Positions 59,498 to 64,000 of a stretch of DNA of 64,000 bases are shown one piece after another (the first letter of the stretch is position 1; every line of letters starts with the position of its first letter). Source of the stretch: Mycobacterium conspicuum. Its GTDB lineage: Bacteria > Actinomycetota > Actinomycetes > Mycobacteriales > Mycobacteriaceae. The stretch lies in assembly GCF_010730195.1 (NCBI RefSeq), contig NZ_AP022613.1:5332001-5396000 (forward strand), written 5' to 3'. The translations under genes and the position numbers were made by a program. Under the pieces are notes generated by a model, which worked only from the letters and a program-made list of their open reading frames with translations, ran no database searches and was not told the origin of the DNA.

Positions 59498-61813
59498 ATG
59501 GCAAGCTTCGGCAGTGAGTTGCTCGCTGCGGCGTTGGCGGGCACCGCGCCGGATGAGCAGCCGCTGCGACACGTCGCCGAACTGCCGTCGCGCAGCGGCC
59601 GTCCCCACGGGTGGCCCCGGTGGGCCGAGGCCGACGTGGTGCGCGCGTTCACCGACAACGGCATCACCTCGCCGTGGTCGCATCAGGTGCAGGCCGCGGA
59701 ATTGGCCTATGCCGGACGCCATGTGGTGATCAGCACCGGCACCGCGTCCGGAAAGTCTCTGGCGTATCAACTTCCCGTCCTCAACGCGCTGGCGACGGAT
59801 CCTCGGGCCCGGGTGCTGTACCTGTCGCCCACCAAGGCGCTCGGTCACGACCAATTGCGCGCCGCGCACGCGTTGACGGCGGCCATTGCGCGGTGCGGTG
59901 ATGTCGCGCCCACCGCCTACGACGGCGACAGTCCCGCCGAGGTGCGCCGGTTTGCTCGCGAGCGGTCACGCTGGCTGTTTTCCAACCCCGACATGATCCA
60001 CCTGTCGATACTGCGCAGCCATGCGCGCTGGGGTGTGCTGCTGCGCGGTCTGCGCTTCGTGATCGTCGACGAATGTCATTACTACCGAGGCGTTTTCGGC
60101 TCGAATGTGGCGATGGTGCTGCGCCGGCTGTTGCGACTGTGCGCCCGCTATTCGGCCAGCCCGACGGTGATCTTCGCCAGTGCGACGACCGCATCACCGG
60201 GCGCGACGGCCACCGAACTGATCGGTCAGCCGGTCGAGGAGGTCGTCGACGACGGCTCGCCCCAGGGGGCGCGCACGGTCGCGTTGTGGGAACCCGCGTT
60301 GCGCGCGGAGGTCACCGGCGAGAACGGCGCCCCGGTGCGTCGGTCCGCGGGCGGGGAGGCGGCCCGGGTGATGGCCGACCTGATCGCGCAGGGAGCGCAG
60401 ACGTTGACGTTCGTGCGCTCGCGGCGCGCCGCCGAGCTGACCGCGTTGGGCGCGCGGGCCCGCCTGGGCGACATCGCCCCGGAGCTGAGCGACAAGGTGG
60501 CGTCGTATCGGGCCGGCTATCTCGCCGAGGACCGCAGCGCGTTGGAACACGCGTTGGCCGAGGGCCAATTACGCGGCCTGGCCAGCACGAATGCGCTGGA
60601 ATTGGGGATCGATATCGCGGGACTCGACGCCGTGGTCTTGGCCGGCTTCCCCGGTACGGTCGCCTCGTTCTGGCAGCAGGCCGGCCGGTCGGGCCGGCGC
60701 GGCCAGGGCGCCCTGGTGGTGTTGATCGCGCGCGACGACCCGCTGGACACGTATCTGGTCCATCACCCCGCCGCGCTGTTGGACAAACCGGTCGAGCGCG
60801 TCGTCATCGACCCCGCCAACCCCTATATCCTCGGCCCCCAACTCCTATGCGCCGCAACCGAATTGCCCCTCGACGACGCCGAAGTTCGGGCTTTGGGCGC
60901 AGAGCAGGTGACCGCGGCTCTGGTCGATGACGGGCTGCTGCGCCACCGCAACGGCAGGTACTTTCCGGCGCCCGGTGTCGAGCCGCATGCCGCAGTGGAC
61001 ATCCGGGGCTCGATCGGCGGCCAGATCGTCATCGTGGAGGCCGATACCGGCCGGCTGCTGGGCAGCGTCGGCGCAGGCCAGGCCCCGGCCTCGGTGCATC
61101 CGGGGGCGGTCTACCTGCACCGCGGCGAGAGCTACGTCGTCGATTCGCTCGATCCCCAGGAGGGGATCGCCTTCGTCCACGCCGAAGACCCCGGCTACGC
61201 GACCTTCGCGCGGGAAGTCGTCGACATCGCGGTCACCGGCGAGGTTGAGCGTCTGGCCTACGGGTCGGTGACGCTGGGCCTGGTTCAAGTGACGGTCACC
61301 CACCAGGTCGTCGGCTATCTGCGGCGCCGCCTGACCGGGGAGGTGATCGACTTCATCGAGCTGGACATGCCCGAACACACGTTGCCCACCACCGCGGTCA
61401 TGTACACCGTCGAACCGGATGCGTTGTCAGACAACGGGATCGACGCGCCCCGCATCCCCGGGGCGCTGCACGCCGCCGAGCACGCCGCCATTGGATTACT
61501 GCCCTTGGTAGCCAGCTGCGACCGTGGCGACATCGGCGGCATGTCCACCGCGATCGGGCCCGACGGGCTGCCCAGCGTCTTCGTCTACGACGGCTACCCG
61601 GGCGGAGCGGGATTCGCCGAACGCGGGTTCCGTCTGGCAGGCACCTGGTTGGGTGCGACGGCCGCGGCGATCGAGGCGTGCGAGTGCCCCAGCGGCTGCC
61701 CGTCGTGCGTGCAGTCCCCCAAATGCGGCAACGGCAACGATCCGCTGGACAAGGCGGGGGCTTTGCTGGTGTTGCGGCTGGTGCTCGCGGAGCTGACCCG
61801 CGGCGCACGCTGA
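59498..61813 (+). CDS. DUF1998 superfamily 2 DNA helicase (SftH/MrfA-like)
   Basis: A 771-residue DEAD/H-box ATPase, same length as recalled for Rv3649. Walker A is GTASGKS (81-87), Walker B is DECH in FVIVDECHYY, and the C-terminal helicase lobe includes ELGIDIAGLDAVVLAGFPGT and QQAGRSGRRGQGAL. The C-terminal DUF1998 domain carries four close cysteines (CECPSGCPSC, then SPKCGNGN). Homologs are M. smegmatis SftH, a 3'-5' helicase, and Bacillus MrfA, needed for mitomycin repair. ATG at 59498 gives the family start; an upstream ATG at 59456 would add 14 residues. Confidence 0.94.
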   Translation: MASFGSELLAAALAGTAPDEQPLRHVAELPSRSGRPHGWPRWAEADVVRAFTDNGITSPWSHQVQAAELAYAGRHVVISTGTASGKSLAYQLPVLNALATDPRARVLYLSPTKALGHDQLRAAHALTAAIARCGDVAPTAYDGDSPAEVRRFARERSRWLFSNPDMIHLSILRSHARWGVLLRGLRFVIVDECHYYRGVFGSNVAMVLRRLLRLCARYSASPTVIFASATTASPGATATELIGQPVEEVVDDGSPQGARTVALWEPALRAEVTGENGAPVRRSAGGEAARVMADLIAQGAQTLTFVRSRRAAELTALGARARLGDIAPELSDKVASYRAGYLAEDRSALEHALAEGQLRGLASTNALELGIDIAGLDAVVLAGFPGTVASFWQQAGRSGRRGQGALVVLIARDDPLDTYLVHHPAALLDKPVERVVIDPANPYILGPQLLCAATELPLDDAEVRALGAEQVTAALVDDGLLRHRNGRYFPAPGVEPHAAVDIRGSIGGQIVIVEADTGRLLGSVGAGQAPASVHPGAVYLHRGESYVVDSLDPQEGIAFVHAEDPGYATFAREVVDIAVTGEVERLAYGSVTLGLVQVTVTHQVVGYLRRRLTGEVIDFIELDMPEHTLPTTAVMYTVEPDALSDNGIDAPRIPGALHAAEHAAIGLLPLVASCDRGDIGGMSTAIGPDGLPSVFVYDGYPGGAGFAERGFRLAGTWLGATAAAIEACECPSGCPSCVQSPKCGNGNDPLDKAGALLVLRLVLAELTRGAR

Positions 61814-61862
61814 ACCCAGGCCGGCGAACCGGCAAAAGTTAAGCGAATTCGACACTTGTTGA

Positions 61863-61875
61863 ACCACACTGTGGT
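61863..61875. promoter_or_regulatory. Palindrome upstream of the third PE_PGRS gene
   Basis: ACCACA-C-TGTGGT, 6-base arms about one base, 62 bases before the PE_PGRS start. A regulator-binding site is possible; nothing else supports it. Confidence 0.3.
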
Positions 61876-61936
61876 GCACTGAAAAGCGAACTCGTTGGGC
61901 ACTATTCGGGCTATCGGGACCCGGTGGAGGTGTCAC

Positions 61937-62689
61937 ATGTCGTTCGTGATGGCGGCGCCCGCGCAGCTCGGCGCTGCGCCCACTGATCTCACCAACATCG
62001 CCTCTGCGCTGGGCGTTGCCAACGCGGCCGCGGCGCCCCCGACGACGGGGATCCTCGCCGCGGCCGAGGATGAGGTGTCGGCCGCCATCGCGGCCGTGTT
62101 TTCCGGGCATGGCCAGGGCTATCAGGCGGTCAGCGCGTGGGCGGCCGCATTTCACGCCGACTTCGTGCGGGCGTTGACGGCGGGCGCGGACGCCTATGCC
62201 GGCGCCGAGGCCGCCAATGTCTCGCCGTTGCAGACGCTTCTCGACGTGATCAACGCGCCGATCAAGTCGCTTACCGGCCGGCCCCTGATCGGGAACGGCG
62301 AAAACGGCGCCCCGGGAACCGGGGAAAACGGCTCGCCCGGCGGATGGTTGCTCGGTGACGGCGGGGCCGGCGGGTCGGGCGCACCGGGCCAAAAAGGCGG
62401 CAACGGCGGGGCCGCCGGAGTGATGGGCACCGGCGGCGCCGGCGGGGCCGGCGGCAGCGCGTCGAGCGGCACCGCCGGGGCGGGCGGGACCGGCGGCCAT
62501 GGCGGGCTTTTGGGCGGCAACGGCGGCGTGGGTGGTGCGGGCGGCAGCGGCGGACCCACGCTCAGCGGCGACGGCGGGGCCGGGGGAACCGGCGGCGCCG
62601 GCGGGCTGCTGGGTGCCGGCGGGGTCGGCGGCACCGGCGGGGCCGGCGCCAGCGGCGGGCAGGCAGGGCCGGCGGCACCGGCGGTCTAA
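61937..62689 (+). CDS. PE_PGRS family protein, frameshifted
   Basis: ATG is preceded by GGAGG (61926-61930). PE domain residues 1-95 (SFVMAAPAQLGAAPTDLTNI; secretion motif YAGAE near residue 88), then the linker motif GRPLIGNGENGAPG and a PGRS domain. The reading frame ends at residue 250 with AGPAAPAV and TAA. The PGRS pattern continues in the -1 frame from 62662 to the end of the window. The change point sits in AGCGGCGGGCAGGC, the same 14 bases as in the second PE_PGRS gene. H37Rv has PE33 (Rv3650) after Rv3649. Confidence 0.85.
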   Translation: MSFVMAAPAQLGAAPTDLTNIASALGVANAAAAPPTTGILAAAEDEVSAAIAAVFSGHGQGYQAVSAWAAAFHADFVRALTAGADAYAGAEAANVSPLQTLLDVINAPIKSLTGRPLIGNGENGAPGTGENGSPGGWLLGDGGAGGSGAPGQKGGNGGAAGVMGTGGAGGAGGSASSGTAGAGGTGGHGGLLGGNGGVGGAGGSGGPTLSGDGGAGGTGGAGGLLGAGGVGGTGGAGASGGQAGPAAPAV

Positions 62690-64000
62690 TCGCCGGGCTG
62701 GTCGGCGCCGGCGGCGGGAACGGCGGAACCGGTGGGTTTGGCGCCAGCGGCGCCGGCGGTCACGGCGGAGCCGGCGGCAACGCCGGCCTGCTCGCGGGTC
62801 CCGGTGGCGCCGGCGGGGCCGGCGGGACCGGGATAGTTGGCGCTGGTGGCGCGGGCGGCGATGGCGGCAACGCGGGCCTCGTGTTCGGCGCCGGCGGGAT
62901 CGGCGGCGACGGCGGATTGGGCGGCGGCGGCGACGGTGGGGCCGGGGGAGCCGGCGGCGCCGCCGGTTTGGTGGCCTCGTCCGGCGGGTCTGGCGGGGCG
63001 GGCGGATTTAGCCAGGGTGGCACCGGCGGAGCCGGCGGGGACGGCGGTAAGGGCACCATGCTCGGCTGCGGCGGGGTCGGCGGGGTGGGCGGATCCAGCC
63101 TGCTCGGCGACGGCGGCGCCGGCGGCAACGGCGGCAACTCTGGCCTGGTGCTGGGGACCGGCGGGGCCGGTGGTGCCGGCGGACAGGCGGCAACGAACAA
63201 CAGCGGTCCCGGCGTGGGTGGCGACGGCGGTCACGGTGGCGCCGCCGGGCTACTCAGCGTCGGAGGCAACGGCGGAAATCCCGGGACCGGCCCGACCCTG
63301 GGCGGTGCCGGCACCGCCGGCTCCAGCTCGCCGCTGCAACCGGTGTTCAGCGCGGTGAACACCCCCGCCGAGGCGCTGCTCGGCCGTCCGCTGATCGGCA
63401 ACGGCGCCAACGCGGCCCCCGGTTCGGGGCAAAACGGCGCTCCCGGGGGGATATTGCTCGGCGACGGCGGGGCCGGCGGATCGGGCGGACCGGGCCACGT
63501 CAACGGCGGGGCCGGCGGGCTCGCCGGGTTGATGGGCACCGGCGGTCCCGGCGGGGCCGGCGCGGGCGTGGGCGGCTCCGACGCCGCCGGCACCGGCGGT
63601 ATGGGCGGCCATGGCGGGTTGATCGGCGGCAACGGCGGGGTCGGCGGCGCCGGCGGGGCAGCGTCTAGCGGCACCGGCGGCGACGGCGGGCGCGGCGGGA
63701 TCGCCGGGTTGCTCGGCGCCGGCGGGGCCGGTGGCGCCGGCGGCGCCGCCGTCAGCGACACCGGGGCCGGCGGGACGGGCGGTCGCGGCGGCACCGCAGG
63801 GCTGCTGGCCGGGCTGGTGGGCGCCGGCGGCGGGCACGGCGGGACCGGCGGGTTCGGCCACACCCACGGCGGCGACGGTGGTGCCGGCGGCAACGCCAGC
63901 CCGGTGTCCGGGTTCGGCGGCGCCGGGGGCACCGGCGGCGGCAATTCCGACAGCACCGGGACGAGCGGCACCGGCGGGACCGGTGGCAACGCCGGCCTGC
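62662..64000 (+). pseudogene. Out-of-frame PGRS continuation of the third PE_PGRS gene, cut by window end
   Basis: In the -1 frame a long open PGRS sequence (GRAGGTGGLIAGLVGAGG onward) runs to base 64000 without a stop, so the gene extends beyond the window. Near 63328-63480 it repeats the post-PE linker: SPLQPVFSAVNTPAEALLGR then PLIGNGANAAPG, matching SPLQTLLDVINAPIKSLTGR of bases 62222 onward. The downstream half is thus a second copy of the linker-plus-PGRS unit without a PE domain. Confidence 0.7.

Overview
The window is a piece of a GC-rich, slow-growing Mycobacterium chromosome. Gene content and order follow M. tuberculosis H37Rv from radA/disA (Rv3585/Rv3586) through the helicase gene equivalent to Rv3649. 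Lsr2, MhuD, PE_PGRS proteins, EphA and PpgS are all mycobacterial markers. The species is not from the M. tuberculosis complex: the espACD block (Rv3614c-Rv3616c) and the esxV/esxW-PPE65-PE32 block (Rv3619c-Rv3622c) are absent, and several loci are present that H37Rv does not have at this position. Rv numbers are recalled synteny, not the result of a search.

Layout. 1-4.0 kb: radA (3' part), disA, an Rv3587c-like membrane protein, and the carbonic anhydrase/MutY divergent pair. 4.0-11.3 kb: a seven-gene, minus-strand operon with overlapping genes, related to energy-converting hydrogenases (H37Rv Rv0081-Rv0087, annotated hycDPQE) and headed by an ArsR-type regulator gene. Its large subunit lacks the cysteines that would hold a NiFe centre. 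11.5-16.8 kb: a divergent plus-strand set with a Tat-exported small subunit, a GMC oxidoreductase and a 926-residue PE_PGRS gene starting two bases after the oxidoreductase. 16.8-19.6 kb: alpha/beta hydrolase, MhuD haem oxygenase, LpqF and a small secreted protein. 19.6-23.7 kb: a CbtB-CbtA cobalt transporter pair and a histidine phosphatase placed directly behind clpC1.

23.9-35.6 kb: a long minus-strand housekeeping run: lsr2, lysS, then coaX-panD-panC-Rv3603c (CoA/pantothenate), two membrane proteins, folK-folB-folP-folE (folate) and ftsH. 35.7-40.8 kb: VOC protein, EphA epoxide hydrolase, luciferase-like monooxygenase, zinc alcohol dehydrogenase, a lower-GC PH-domain protein and LpqG. 40.8-45.4 kb: hpt, tilS, a zincin, a PBP4-type carboxypeptidase and ppa. 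45.4-50.5 kb: envelope glycan genes (flippase-like protein, PpgS and its partner, GalE1, a polytopic protein). 50.6-64 kb: a frameshifted PE_PGRS gene, tRNA-Thr(CGU), a DNA polymerase III delta'-like gene, a membrane adenylate cyclase, topA, an Rv3647c-like gene, cspA, an SftH/MrfA-type helicase, and a third PE_PGRS gene that is also frameshifted and runs off the window.

The most notable points are the metal-site-free hydrogenase-like complex, the oxidoreductase/PE_PGRS operon, the cobalt-transport module welded to clpC1, and two PE_PGRS genes broken in the same reading direction at the same 14-base context. No CRISPR array, insertion sequence or phage was seen.
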